DNA of 64,000 nucleotides from Merluccius polli (taxonomy: Eukaryota; Chordata; Actinopteri; Gadiformes; Merlucciidae), in contig JAOPHQ010002020.1 of NCBI GenBank assembly GCA_030340625.1, positions 1 through 64,000 on the forward strand, in the 5' to 3' direction. The notes below the pieces were generated by a model. The model saw nothing but the letters and a program-made list of their open reading frames with translations, did no database searches and had not been told where the DNA came from. Below, piece after piece: positions 38,801-42,715 of the stretch. The position numbers were made by a program, and so were the translations under genes. How positions within the stretch are numbered: the stretch's first letter is position 1; each line of letters starts with the position of its first letter.

Positions 38801-40348
38801 AAGTTAATATTTTCTTTGAGAAAAGAACAAAGAACGGCACTGAGTCTTTCCTCGAAAATAAATATGTATTCTGAGTTTTGATTAATTACGTAGTCAGAGC
38901 CGTCGCTCTGACTACGTCACCTTCTTCGTTGCTCTGATTGGTTGTAGCGCTATCCTATTGCGTGCAGAGGGAACTTGAAAGACAACCGTTTATCCCGCCC
39001 ACACTGCCTTACATCTTTCTGATGTGGGTCTGGCTTGCCAGGCTACATCACATCATCACTCTCCAAAGATCATAGTTATATGTATCTATTTATCATTACT
39101 TTATCCATGATTTAATACATGTATTATCATTGCTTTATCTGCAACATATATGTATATCTATTCACCATTACTTTATCTGTAATATATATAATTATTATTA
39201 CTTTATCTGTGTGGAGTGTATGTGGAGTGTGTGGTTGATAGCGGTTTAAAGCCTCACCTGGCCTGAGTCAGACTGATTAGACTCTGGAGCTGGGTGGGGC
39301 TACACACCTGTGGTGCATGAGCAATCAAGGCCCACAGGATAAACCAGACATTACTTAATGCACCTCTATGTCTGTCTGGCTGTGTTTCTTAGGGGTCTGT
39401 ACATCGGACGTTGCCACAGTCGACCGATAAGTGTCACTCATGTGGGAAGCGTGTCTACGCAGTGGAGAGGATCTGCACGGAAGGCCTCTACTTTCACAGG
39501 GACTGCTTTCGCTGCAAGACCTGCAGTTCACCGCTGCCTCAGGGGGCGCATGTGTTTGACTCTGAACAGGGTATGTAGTGCTTTACAAGACAGCATTGAG
39601 TGACAAATACAATTAACAAAGGCTGCAAGAACTATTACTGAAAAATGTGTGTGCACCTACAGGAAAACTTTATTGCAAAGCACATTTTGTACAACATAAA
39701 AATGGGACACATCTGCGAAGAAGCTTTAACGAGCACAGAGTAAGTAATTTACACCGTCAGTTTATTTTTTGTATTTAATTGTATTCCAAATCTGCACATA
39801 TAGCACATATATAGTACAATGAATTTCACTTGGGCCTTCCTGTGCACAGAACAACAGAAAGCAGTGACTAGAATACACCATCTAGTATACTCTAGTATAA
39901 TCCCATATCTTCCTTCCCCTTCCTGTTTCATCAGATTTCTTGCGCTCGCCGGGACTCTGAGGAGCCCACATCCCATAATGGCAGTAAAGAGAGGCCCCCA
40001 CACAGCACTACAGATGACAGGCAGAGCCCCTCACCACCAGGTACCCTCACCTCACTGCTCAGGAAGGGCCTGAGCTGGCCCCTTAGTTTGACCCGTGCCA
40101 TTTGCGGGGCCCCTAGCCAACTAAGCGCCTGGCTGTGCCACTGCGCACAGGCCCTAGGCGTCCACCTCAGGACCAACGGCAAGGACTATACATTCCTCTA
40201 TGAGCTTCTGAGTGTGGGGCTGCCCATGCTGCTGGTGTTGCAAGAGGTGCTCTTGCAGATGTACACAGAAGCCGTGCCCACCGTGGCCCTGTCTTTACAG
40301 CCTGTGTTGCTGTGGCTTGAGGAGAATGTTGGTCTCACGTTCACCTAG
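1002..40348 (+). CDS. mical2: mical2, 3' portion: 16 exons, FAD monooxygenase C-half, CH, LIM, tail
   Basis: F-actin monooxygenase of the MICAL family. These flavoenzymes oxidise actin methionines and so depolymerise filaments; MICAL2 is also known to act in the nucleus on SRF/MRTF signalling. Sixteen exons (w1-w16, listed separately) join with matching phases and no internal stop, giving about 884 residues. Domain order is FAD monooxygenase C-half, calponin homology, basic linker, LIM, C-terminal tail. MICAL2 is preferred over MICAL1 and MICAL3 because of the GTGCARGFLA segment, the EEDHAANLQLAFDI stretch of the CH domain, the KRAQ...KEKAQHL exon, and a tail starting GTLTSLLRKGLSWPL that resembles mammalian MICAL2 as I recall it. 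The N-terminal exons with the dinucleotide-binding motif lie 5' of the window. Introns range from about 93 bp to 17.6 kb; the two longest are swollen by nested transposons. Whether this is a 2a or 2b paralogue cannot be decided here. Confidence 0.95.
1539..1639 (+). CDS. mical2: mical2 exon w2 (FAD monooxygenase)
   Basis: The acceptor is tctgttgcag and the donor gtaagc. A split Gly codon is shared with w1. It encodes GIDLENIVYYKDKTHYFVMT followed by AKKQSLLDKGVLIH, near-identical to vertebrate MICAL proteins. It ends in phase 0, and the next exon is 11.4 kb away because of a nested transposon stack. Confidence 0.96.
1740..2077 (-). repeat. 3' LTR of gypsy element, distal part
   Basis: Nearly identical to 12147-12480, including the 34-bp minisatellite (about seven units). 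It breaks off at 2077, where the nested hAT stack begins, and resumes at 7495. Confidence 0.88.
2081..2104. repeat. GATA microsatellite
   Basis: About five (GATA) repeats at the left edge of the hAT stack inside the gypsy LTR. Confidence 0.9.
2126..2278 (-). mobile_element. tRNA-derived SINE, reversed
   Basis: On the minus strand it reads GCACGCGGATAGCTCAGTGG, a good pol III A box (TAGCTCAGTGG, complement of 2257-2267). A fish SINE body follows (TTGCTGCGTGTCATCCCCTC), then a tail with AATAAA and an A-run. The B box is not intact. Confidence 0.7.
3959..4974 (-). mobile_element. 1-kb hAT derivative nested in the hAT transposase
   Basis: Ends are CAGTGGCGCCGCCAG at 3959 and CTGGCGGCGCCAGTG at 4974, flanked by an exact 8-bp TSD cctccgca (3951-3958 and 4975-4982). 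The insertion splits the BED zinc-finger codons of the outer transposase. It carries the start of its own minus-strand transposase. Confidence 0.93.
4149..4637 (-). pseudogene. truncated hAT/zinc-finger transposase N-terminus
   Basis: An open frame beginning MSKRQLSLFQAFEKKRSKP, Ser/Ala-rich in the middle, with GWVPPARVICGKQRKIPEEF near the end. The start resembles the N-termini of KIAA1586/ZMYM-type hAT proteins. No DDE/hATC region follows within the 1-kb element, so it is an internally deleted derivative. Confidence 0.55.
5120..5531. other. 5' part of outer hAT element, no gene
   Basis: Non-coding, AT-rich, with a GT microsatellite at 5325-5348 and two copies of tttaaaaagactgtttg (5478-5525). 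It lies between the transposase start and the nested Tol2-like MITE. Confidence 0.5.
5532..6830. mobile_element. Tol2-like hAT MITE
   Basis: Non-autonomous hAT of 1,299 bp with an exact 8-bp TSD ggtgttac (5524-5531 and 6831-6838). The ends (CAGTCTTGTATAAAGTACTT and GTTACATTACAACACTG) and many aagtaaaagta/tacttaagtac subterminal repeats are the familiar Tol2-like fish type. A GC-rich module (about 6090-6320) sits inside. No transposase. Confidence 0.92.
6839..7494. other. right part of outer hAT element
   Basis: Non-coding. It contains a GC-rich stretch (7020-7160) and opposed G and C homopolymers (7264-7277, 7302-7318) around an AT-rich spacer. A GC-rich copy of the module also seen at 6108 and 20283 follows, and the hAT terminus lies at 7480-7494. 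Confidence 0.5.
7495..7874 (-). repeat. 3' LTR of gypsy element, proximal part, with 46-bp minisatellite
   Basis: Resumes the split LTR after the hAT stack. It carries about four 46-bp units (ggcaacagggtacaggaaca...) and a unique stretch, and ends at ...gtgtaaca. On the minus strand the LTR start TGTTACAC is preceded by a G-rich polypurine tract (7876-7890). Confidence 0.85.
7832..8477 (-). pseudogene. gypsy integrase C-terminus with chromodomain
   Basis: Frameshifted continuation of the integrase. It carries LPPSLRVHPTFHVSQIKPV, then a chromodomain (VHRLLDVRRRGRGHQYLVDW, EGYGPEDLSWVPHNRI). A deletion near 8330 removed part of the C-terminal domain. Chromodomain integrases are known to target chromatin; this copy is decayed. 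Confidence 0.9.
8490..9803 (-). pseudogene. gypsy RNase H and integrase
   Basis: RNase H motifs: DTGVGAVLSQ, CAFFSRRLSPPERNYDVGNR, VWTDHRNL. Integrase motifs: the HHCC finger (CHPGISRTLDFI ... CATCARNK), the DDE core with DFVTGLPPS, SDRGPQFTSQVW and HPQSNGQSERANQ. It ends near NASTGLSPFMASL, where the frame breaks. Confidence 0.93.
9748..10751 (-). pseudogene. gypsy reverse transcriptase
   Basis: Shows RT blocks in order: GAGFFFVSKKDQSLRPCIDY, FSKLDLRNAYHLVRI, FGLTNAPAVFQSLVN and the catalytic VFVYLDDILIFSK. The end, FLGFANFYRRFIRGYS, is the RT-RNase H connection. The N-terminal leader (10473-10751) is in a different frame. Typical chromovirus-like Ty3/gypsy RT. Confidence 0.93.
10788..11200 (-). 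pseudogene. gypsy aspartic protease
   Basis: Contains the retropepsin active site LLDSGADKSFIDRELV and the flap/C-terminal SPVVLGFPWLRIHNPQIDW motif. It follows the Gag zinc knuckle in the same direction and precedes RT, as expected for Ty3/gypsy pol. Confidence 0.9.
11306..12130 (-). pseudogene. gypsy Gag with CCHC knuckle nearby
   Basis: The start codon (MDPADTEAFRRAISHQQAQL) is 17 bases into the internal region after the 5'LTR. A coiled-coil-like stretch (LGQHDQALQEITSSLREL) is followed by a retrotransposon gag core (RIAYLIGSLRGEALTWAT, FTEEMRRVFDHP). A frameshift near 11905 separates the N-terminus from the core. The zinc knuckle CLYCGQTGHFLSGC lies just downstream, at about 11205-11250. 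It is broken and unlikely to be functional. Confidence 0.88.
12147..12589 (-). repeat. 5' LTR of the chromodomain gypsy element, with minisatellite
   Basis: 443 bp, TG...CA ends when read on the minus strand (TGTTACACTACGCC start). Most of it is a minisatellite of about 34 bp whose core reads ggcgggtagtcggacaggcg. It lacks the unique segment seen in the other LTR at 7680-7850, as if deleted between short repeats. Confidence 0.9.
12590..13059. other. mical2 intron, right of gypsy element
   Basis: The 5-bp TSD, then ordinary AT-rich intron up to the w3 acceptor. No gene seen. Confidence 0.6.
13060..13317 (+). CDS. mical2: mical2 exon w3 (FAD monooxygenase, GD motif)
   Basis: The acceptor is ttgaacag and the donor gtaagg; the exon has 86 codons in phase 0. 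It begins DYVDTQNLL and includes LDFAMNHYGEPDVAMFDFTS and VRERHGHHLL. It ends LVGDSLLE, where the Gly-Asp of the FAD-binding GD motif is visible. Confidence 0.96.
13318..14722. other. mical2 intron, no gene
   Basis: AT-rich intron with a C-run at 13937-13946 and a short tandem repeat of tagctatcccc (13628-13676). No coding exon recognised. Confidence 0.6.
14723..14838 (+). CDS. mical2: mical2 exon w4 (FAD monooxygenase)
   Basis: The acceptor is gacacgcag and the donor gtacag. It encodes PFWPMGTGCARGFLAALDTA and WMVRGWAQERPILELLAE. The CARG variant of this motif is the MICAL2-like form. The terminal Arg codon is split into w5. Confidence 0.96.
15095..15190. repeat. GATATC-rich MITE-like fragment
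   Basis: A cluster of cgatat/atatcg palindromes (tcacgatatcgatataatatcgatata). It resembles the end of a common fish MITE reading inward from tgggcaatatatcg. The other end is not seen. Confidence 0.4.
15365..15488 (+). CDS. mical2: mical2 exon w5 (FAD monooxygenase)
   Basis: The acceptor is accatag and the donor gtgagg. It encodes ESTYRLLPQTTPENLAKNF, then DQYTIDPGSRYPNNFSCVNA and QQ. The PQTTPEN segment is conserved across MICALs. It ends in phase 0. Confidence 0.95.
15489..16041. other. mical2 intron with MITE-like segment
   Basis: Positions 15512-15610 contain the fish repeat motif gtttccacccaaagtacctg and a self-complementary ggaactttt/aaaggttcc stretch. The rest is unremarkable. Confidence 0.4.
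16042..16132 (+). CDS. mical2: mical2 exon w6 (end of monooxygenase domain)
   Basis: The acceptor is tacacag and the donor gtgagt. It encodes VRHLYISGELNSCSLKQAA then TIRRPVNLARQ, matching the hinge between the monooxygenase and CH domains. The last base starts a Glu codon finished in w7. Confidence 0.93.
16133..16999. other. mical2 intron, no gene
   Basis: AT-rich intronic DNA. I see no repeat with clear ends and no coding sequence. Confidence 0.6.
17000..17147 (+). CDS. mical2: mical2 exon w7 (calponin homology, first half)
   Basis: The acceptor is gttgtacag and the donor gtaagt. It encodes RPARLLTWCQKQTEGY, then NVMVTDLTSSWQSGLALCAL and IHRFKSQL. This is the first half of the CH domain, with the usual DLTxSWxxGLALCAxIHR signature. 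Confidence 0.96.
17148..17863. other. mical2 intron splitting the CH domain, no gene
   Basis: AT-rich intronic DNA without recognisable elements. The w8 acceptor tract is short (tttccattattgtag). Confidence 0.6.
17864..18063 (+). CDS. mical2: mical2 exon w8 (calponin homology, second half)
   Basis: The acceptor is cattattgtag and the donor gtactg. A split Ile codon joins it to w7. It encodes DFNSLNEEDHAANLQLAFDI, then GQREFGVAPFTSGQE and VDKNRMILYLSKFYELFRGT. This completes the CH domain and leads into the linker. Confidence 0.96.
18064..18547. other. mical2 intron, no gene
   Basis: AT-rich intronic DNA. Nothing recognised. Confidence 0.6.
18548..18642 (+). CDS. mical2: mical2 exon w9 (linker, first basic cluster)
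   Basis: The acceptor is attgacag and the donor gtattg, a weak match. It encodes LRVADENSEEYPSKEW, then NGISVPQPRKR. The Gly codon is split from w8 and the reading frame is open. The final PRKR resembles the first half of the bipartite nuclear signal in mammalian MICAL2. The exact 3' end is the least certain part. Confidence 0.7.
18813..18843. repeat. (ATT)n microsatellite
   Basis: About nine ATT repeats in the intron before w10. Confidence 0.9.
18917..19057 (+). CDS. mical2: mical2 exon w10 (linker, second basic cluster)
   Basis: The acceptor is chosen as catcctag because it keeps phase 0 with w9; nearby ctag repeats are alternatives. The donor is chosen as gtttgt, which keeps phase 0 with w11. 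It encodes SSELPQGSAREPTSVQEER then YKRRRKGGSGSYLEE. KRRRKG matches the second half of the MICAL2 nuclear signal. Confidence 0.65.
19175..19306 (+). CDS. mical2: mical2 exon w11 (linker)
   Basis: The acceptor is tctcctccag and the donor gtgagc; 44 codons in phase 0. It encodes ATNLPSGPVLPEETARWE and NNRVRSIATQLEAMIEVIAS. The RVRSIATQLEA segment corresponds to the KVKSMANQLLA region of mammalian MICAL2 as I recall it. Confidence 0.82.
19738..19895. repeat. 22-bp minisatellite, hAT target
   Basis: Tandem copies of a unit like agtggactagtggttatagt (about seven, with ttgtagta variants). It is interrupted at its right side by the hAT MITE at 19896 and resumes as gtagtcgactagttgg at 20541. Confidence 0.85.
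19896..20540. mobile_element. hAT MITE with GC-rich insert
   Basis: Ends are TAGGGGTGCAACGG and CCGTTGCACCACTA (inverted, one or two mismatches), flanked by an exact 8-bp TSD gtagtcga (19888-19895 and 20541-20548). Subterminal ccgtgacccgt/acgggtcacgg repeats are present. It holds a GC-rich module (20283-20452) shared with the MITE at 5532. No transposase. Confidence 0.9.
20808..21125 (+). CDS. mical2: mical2 exon w12 (Pro/Ser-rich linker)
   Basis: The acceptor follows a pyrimidine tract ending ctttccaag and the donor is gtgaac; 106 codons. It encodes a Pro/Gln-rich stretch (KAPAKPQSRAAQPLSHP), a seven-Ser run, and the conserved end MLRCLREVEEQISE. That end matches the WRLQQVEEKI segment before the LIM region. 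The 5' boundary is chosen by phase. Confidence 0.82.
21614..21650. repeat. (GT)n microsatellite
   Basis: A GT/GC dinucleotide run in the intron before w13. Confidence 0.9.
21708..21815 (+). CDS. mical2: mical2 exon w13 (linker before LIM)
   Basis: The acceptor is ctcctctgcag and the donor gtgact; 36 codons. It encodes KRAQTQHGRGFHNKSVKEKA, then QHLSDLFSGDATPVPK, a conserved MICAL2 exon. The next exon I can recognise is 17.6 kb downstream. Mammalian MICAL2 has extra linker sequence here, so an exon may be missing or unrecognised. Confidence 0.92.
21985..22140. repeat. MITE-like repeat
   Basis: Contains ggtccatttcacaaagcagg...caacctctgagtc and inverted aactcagagtag / ctactctgag motifs, a common fish MITE signature. 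Exact ends are not visible. Confidence 0.4.
22301..22971 (-). pseudogene. BEL/Pao integrase, C-terminal part
   Basis: Continues the integrase with MNPPASSHNGGVWERQIRTM (catalytic Glu region), AIVNSRPLTTEHLNDP, then YLLNLHQRSKWTKNRRN. It ends AVYLERSIHKTVLL-like near 22301. A frameshift is present near 22880. Confidence 0.9.
22972..23280 (-). repeat. 3' LTR of Gmr1-like element
   Basis: 309 bp, TGTGG...CCACA, nearly identical to 27998-28306; visible differences include gattactt/gatgactc, catgtg/cgtgtg and cctgtgg/cctgcgg. Near-identity indicates a recent insertion. Confidence 0.94.
23413..24711 (-). pseudogene. Gmr1-like reverse transcriptase and RNase H
   Basis: RT blocks: CSPIVLVVKKDGSIRFCVDY, TLDLTKGYWQIPLSPESK, FGLFGAPATFQRLMDRVL, AAYLDDVIIHSD. 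RNase H: RKLSEREARYSTVERECLAI and YLLGRPFTLCSDHAPLQWLH. RT lies downstream of the integrase in transcription order. Frames break near 23989 and 23715. Confidence 0.93.
24730..25896 (-). pseudogene. Gmr1-like integrase, upstream of RT
   Basis: HHCC finger and core: GHYNPMAGYMGCEKTLNWVM, CWCASCPECQLVNQPA, then DQGTQFMSRTLGELYGLLGI and YHPQMDGLVERLNKTLKSMI. The C-terminal block is STGFSPFELLFGRTPRG and LLAKWQGPFVVTQRVGDVDY. A frame break lies near 25594, and a stop near 25300. Confidence 0.93.
25905..26372 (-). pseudogene. Gmr1-like protease C-terminus and linker
   Basis: CVHGDIHTYPVVLVEIRFKG, then SSRLSHPLILGTDWPGFDRL, the usual retropepsin C-terminal block. A linker with FPLEQSRDDTLRFAFDQV leads into the integrase. 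Confidence 0.85.
26373..26812 (-). mobile_element. LINE/SINE 3' end inserted in gypsy protease
   Basis: Splits the protease between DITL and CVHGDIHTYPVV. On the minus strand it ends with AAAAAGCGTTATATAAATCC and an AT-rich tail, a fish LINE-type terminus. A GT microsatellite is at 26448-26469. No coding part. Confidence 0.6.
26813..27040 (-). pseudogene. Gmr1-like protease, N-terminal half
   Basis: Carries VPVRIQGGTHQAMVDSGCMQ with the DSG active site, then SIVHQNLIQPGALIEAGGVD. The frame is cut by a LINE-tail insertion at 26373-26812 and continues at about 26372. Confidence 0.85.
26993..27990 (-). pseudogene. Gmr1-like Gag with SCAN-like domain
   Basis: Begins near the PBS; LVQMLAEVAAMNRDQAVLSR leads to a coiled segment (QQLAALQGQAERQTQLMEAM). 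A SCAN-like capsid core follows (FAQQLKNAATRWLQPGG, LLDKIVLEQFVEGLP), then a proline-rich tail and the knuckle CWRCGQPGHL. Two frameshifts (near 27665 and 27590) separate the parts. Confidence 0.85.
27998..28306 (-). repeat. 5' LTR of Gmr1-like element
   Basis: 309 bp. On the minus strand it is followed directly by TTGGCACCCAAAGTGGGA, a likely tRNA primer-binding site (tRNA not assigned). Confidence 0.94.
28307..29418 (-). pseudogene. BEL/Pao RNase H and integrase, N-terminal part
   Basis: Begins at the RNase H block HYFWTDSKVILGYINNDEKR, then ASENNPADHASRGLTTKELV. The integrase finger and core follow: HPHIKHPAILPKGHHVSRLL, FTYSGMDCFGPFYV, DLSTDAFLNALRCF, SDQGTNFVGA. It is cut at 28307 by the gypsy element and resumes at 22971. 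Confidence 0.92.
29419..29954 (-). mobile_element. Copy of Gmr1-like gypsy segment embedded in BEL
   Basis: This segment nearly duplicates 26503-27045: half of the LINE tail, the protease half and the zinc-knuckle edge. Visible differences are one G/A change and a 9-nt deletion at about 29870. It interrupts the BEL RT/RNase H junction (IEDLQE ... HYFWTD) without obvious loss of BEL sequence. It has no LTR or element ends of its own. Confidence 0.92.
30044..31324 (-). pseudogene. BEL/Pao reverse transcriptase
   Basis: Contains YIPHHGVYHPQKLGKIRVVF, DCSAKFQKTSLNEHLLTGPD, CDVERMFHQFHV and the catalytic FYVDDGLTS box. The connection domain (VLSTVASIFDPLGFVAPLIL) is in the next block. A stop/frameshift at about 30643 splits it. 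Confidence 0.92.
31403..32020 (-). pseudogene. BEL/Pao protease region
   Basis: Starts with the BEL-type protease motif MYALLDNQSDTTFILQDAAE, where Asp replaces the DSG form as usual in Pao proteases. The segment GLLIGYNCPQALLPRDVI follows. It lies directly upstream of RT. Confidence 0.85.
32087..33284. mobile_element. CAGGGCTCC-ended DNA transposon in BEL gag/protease
   Basis: Ends CAGGGCTCCAGA and TCTGGAGCCCTG are inverted, with a 5-bp TSD tgagt (32082-32086, 33285-33289). It separates the BEL zinc knuckle from the protease. Subterminal ggtcgcac/gtgcgacc repeats are present. A TA microsatellite (32766-32835) is internal. No transposase seen. A 5-bp TSD would fit hAT5-type elements. Confidence 0.8.
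32766..32835. repeat. (TA)n microsatellite
   Basis: About 35 TA dinucleotides with one C interruption. Confidence 0.95.
33285..35546 (-). pseudogene. BEL/Pao Gag
   Basis: The start is MSHTKENTFLPTEEVTQG (ATG at 35492), with an acidic N-terminus. Helical and coiled-coil segments follow (VSFVKMYRRWKYHINVLKRS; a long Glu/Lys-rich stretch at about 34640-34860). The C-terminal half carries IACNPITSLYAV and a double zinc knuckle (CFGCLKIGQNSKSC, CDLCGKRHPTCLH). Several frameshifts and stops make it non-functional. Confidence 0.82.
35498..36607 (-). mobile_element. PIF/Harbinger element
   Basis: 1,110 bp, TIRs GGGCCCTATCTTGC / GCAAGATAGGGCCC, and TSD TAA (35495-35497, 36608-36610). It inserted 5 bp upstream of the BEL gag start codon. 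Carries the C-terminal end of a Harbinger transposase. Confidence 0.94.
35861..36106 (-). pseudogene. Harbinger (HARBI1-like) transposase C-terminal fragment
   Basis: Contains RGVIERTFGILKMRFRCLDK with the catalytic Glu region of DDE nucleases, and YSPQKVAAFFVACCVLHKY. The N-terminal DDE part is absent, so the element is internally deleted. Confidence 0.88.
36611..38548. other. mical2 intron / BEL 5' region, no gene
   Basis: Likely contains BEL 5'UTR and perhaps its LTR (palindromic ggtatccacagatac...gaatacc at 37650-37675), then plain intron. No coding sequence recognised. An A-run and T-run flank 37970-38050. Confidence 0.4.
38549..39045. mobile_element. MITE with TAGCC...GGCTA ends
   Basis: 497 bp with ends TAGCCTAGAAATCTAGAC and TGGCTTGCCAGGCTA, flanked by a 9-bp direct repeat catcacatc (38540-38548, 39046-39054). 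Contains an inverted pair gtagtcagagc / gctctgactac at 38890-38918. It lies 350 bp upstream of the LIM exon. Superfamily uncertain. Confidence 0.8.
39393..39570 (+). CDS. mical2: mical2 exon w14 (LIM domain, first part)
   Basis: The acceptor is gtttcttag and the donor gtatgt. It encodes GSVHRTLPQSTDKCHSCGKR, then VYAVERICTEGLYFHRDCFR and CKTCSSPLPQGAHVFDSEQ. The first LIM zinc site (C-x2-C...H-x2-C) is complete, and the second site begins (C-x2-C). Confidence 0.96.
39663..39739 (+). CDS. mical2: mical2 exon w15 (LIM domain, end)
   Basis: The acceptor is cacctacag and the donor gtaagt. It encodes KLYCKAHFVQHKNGTH then LRRSFNEHR. C-x2-H completes the second LIM zinc site. A split Gly codon is shared with w14. 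Confidence 0.95.
39935..40348 (+). CDS. mical2: mical2 exon w16, terminal exon with MICAL2-type tail
   Basis: The acceptor is gtttcatcag, and the exon is open for 137 codons to TAG at 40346-40348. An acidic/Ser-rich stretch (ARRDSEEPTSHNGSKE) is followed by GTLTSLLRKGLSWPLSLTR, then YTFLYELLSVGLPMLLVLQE and a hydrophobic end near LQPVLLWLEENVG. This resembles the tail of the mammalian MICAL2 form that ends soon after the LIM domain. The run from about 40200 to 40330 is hydrophobic enough to be an amphipathic or membrane-associated helix pair, which is inference only. Confidence 0.9.
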   Translation: MSCARRDSEEPTSHNGSKERPPHSTTDDRQSPSPPGTLTSLLRKGLSWPLSLTRAICGAPSQLSAWLCHCAQALGVHLRTNGKDYTFLYELLSVGLPMLLVLQEVLLQMYTEAVPTVALSLQPVLLWLEENVGLTFT

Positions 40349-41032
40349 ATGCTCTTCTGACCTCCTCCTCACGGCTCATCCCCCTCTACTAACACAACGA
40401 TCACAAGTGCAATTAGGTCTGCTTCACGAACCATGTGATGGCAGACATTTTTTTGATTTTATGCACAAAAGCACCTTCTCATAGTAACAGCAATATCATG
40501 TTTTTATATTTAGTTCTCTGTGGGACCAAAGAATATACACTGTCAGTCGCCGTGGCAGCTGGAGTTGAAGGCGTTTCATATATCTTCAGATTTATTAATG
40601 GTCAGCCAGGGAATTTGGAGGGACTTTTTAGTTTCAATGGAGGCTGTTCAGACCATAGGGCACAATAGGTCTGTAATGCTGAATAATGTGGCTTTGAAAT
40701 GTTGCTCTAGAGCTTATAAAACGTTCCTATCTTTTAACGTGTTCTATGGGACTTCTATTAAGCACTTTAGGGTTACTCCCTGACTGGAGTAACATAGTTG
40801 AGGAGTAGATAATGGACATTTGAACCTTTCTGTGGTGGATAGGAATACAAATTTGTGTTCTCCAGATTTTATGTGTTTGTAAATTGTCGAATCAACTGAT
40901 AAAAATGTTTTATTGCAGTTTTTCATCACCCACATTTGTATGTTTTTTTGTATTTATTTTTGTACAACATTTTGTATTAGTTTTGTAACTTTGCTGCCAT
41001 CTGCTGTTCACCTCAAGTAGAACAAACGTTAA

Positions 41033-41933
41033 AGAAGCACTATGCAACTCGTTTATCAAAAATAACCTTAACCATGCAGGTTGAGAGTCGTTCTGATCGT
41101 TCTACAACACTTTCTGGGTTGTTTGGTGGGTGTTTCATCTCCCCCTGTTGGGTCCCCGCGGAAAAACAGAACATGCAACTTCATGTGGCCGTCCCGGCCA
41201 CTTACGGATGTGACGCAGCGGAAGTATCCAATCGCGCCTCGAAAATGTAGTCAGATTGTAGTTTCACTGCTTTACGGTAGACCTGGGCGGGGGTGCCAAA
41301 CATGGGTCCGGCTGAATATAAAGAGTCAGTTGCAAGGCAATTCTGGATCAATCGACAAATCCACTATGGATCCATCAAGACCCAAGAGGGGAAGGTCGGA
41401 GGAATCGAAGAATAAGAGAAAGGATTATGATAAACAAAGAAACCAGACACGAGTGAACATAGGGCGAGCTTATGCGGAATGGCGTCAACTGAGAGACTCG
41501 GAAGAATGCAAAACGGACGCCGACTTGGCTGTCTTGCTGCTGAAATTGTAAGTAGCCTACCCTTGGGTGAACTTCGTTTTCGTAATGTGGTTTGAGAGTC
41601 TGTTGAACAATGTGTTTTGCTCGACCGTTTTATTGTGAGCCCTGTATGTGTTTAGCTTGGTTGCTTCATGGCTAGCTTGCTAGCTAGTGAGGGTTTATCC
41701 TAGCAGTGACTTGCTACCACACATGTTTGTTTGCGGTCCGAATCCAGGTTCTCGTTGTGTATTACTATTTATTTATCGAAGTGGGGGGTGGGGGGCGTTG
41801 TCAATGAGTTTTTACGACAGTGTTGTAGGCCTATTCCGAAGCTGCAGGGGGAGCTCTATAGTGAGAAATGCGAGCCCAATTCCGGCGAAAACCCAGAAAC
41901 AGCGGAGGAATAACCGAGTTGCATAGCGCACCT
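41033..41933 (+). mobile_element. DNA transposon remnant with TTAA target duplication
   Basis: Inverted ends AGAAGCACTATGCAACTCG and CGAGTTGCATAGCGCACCT, flanked by TTAA (41029-41032, 41934-41937). TTAA duplications fit Kolobok or piggyBac-type elements. Inside is a + strand frame ending MDPSRPKRGRSEESKNKRKD then TRVNIGRAYAEWRQLRD (41366-41551), which looks like a transposase N-terminus with a donor-like gtaagt after it. Confidence 0.75.
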
Positions 41934-42701
41934 TTAAGTGGAGGATGAAAGACTTTTTTTATATCTGATATCAAAAGAACATTGTACTCATGCACCGGAT
42001 AAATCATTTAAATGCTCATACATGATTAATGTAAACATGATATTTTAATTTATTAATATGCTGAATGTGATCTGATCATCTGAATGTCAGAATATAGCTG
42101 TATATATACAGCTGTATCAATACATGGTAACGATCTTCTATATCGGAGATTGTTACCATCCTCTTTATATACATGAACCCTATTGTGCTTTTTAAATGAC
42201 AAAACTAATAAATACAGTGATTTTTATAGGAAAAGCTAAGACTGATACAGCTGATGCTTTTTTATTATTATTAATCGGCCTTTGACTCTCTCGGTGATCT
42301 AGTGGTACACGGCAAAGAAACAGGCTCACATAACTATTTTAATACATATAAAACAAAATAAGGACAGATACATGTATCAGTACATGAGTTATCATAGGTG
42401 GATAAGATTATGGCATTATGATATGACTTATATTTTACTTTTCTTATTTTGTATTTGTTTTGTTCTTTGTTCCATTATGTTTTTTCTTTTTCTTTTTTTC
42501 CTTTCATCTTTCTCTCCAAATTCACCTGAAGCCTGTTATGACATTTGTGTTGTGGACCCTTCTGGATCATTAAGGGAAATTACAAAATGCAGGTGATTGC
42601 CTGCATGTGTTGTTGATGCTGTGGTGTGGCTGCACCTGGATATTTAATACATTTTGTTTTGTCTGAACCATATTGTCTAACATGTTGTGTGTTACACTAA
42701 A

Positions 42702-42711
42702 AATAAATAAA
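42702..42711 (+). terminator. tandem polyadenylation signals
   Basis: Two overlapping AATAAA hexamers follow the mical2 terminal exon by 2.35 kb, and a T/G-rich stretch follows at 42713-42740. This is a candidate cleavage and polyadenylation signal. Confidence 0.4.
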
Positions 42712-42715
42712 GGTT

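Larger units (their letters stand above)
40349..42715 (+). other. mical2: probable mical2 3'UTR
   Basis: This stretch has no credible coding region after the mical2 stop. Overlapping AATAAA hexamers lie at 42702-42711, followed by a GT-rich stretch, and are the best distal polyadenylation site. Another AATAAA near 42206 is an alternative. A 0.9-kb MITE (41033-41933) lies inside. The true end needs transcript data. Confidence 0.45.

Noticed and set aside
38598..38840. Minus-strand 80-codon frame
   Set aside because: Lies wholly inside a 497-bp MITE with defined ends and has no known domain.
42286..42330. tRNA-like box (ggtgatctagtggta) near 42293
   Set aside because: Only an A-box-like string; no B box, acceptor stem or cloverleaf.
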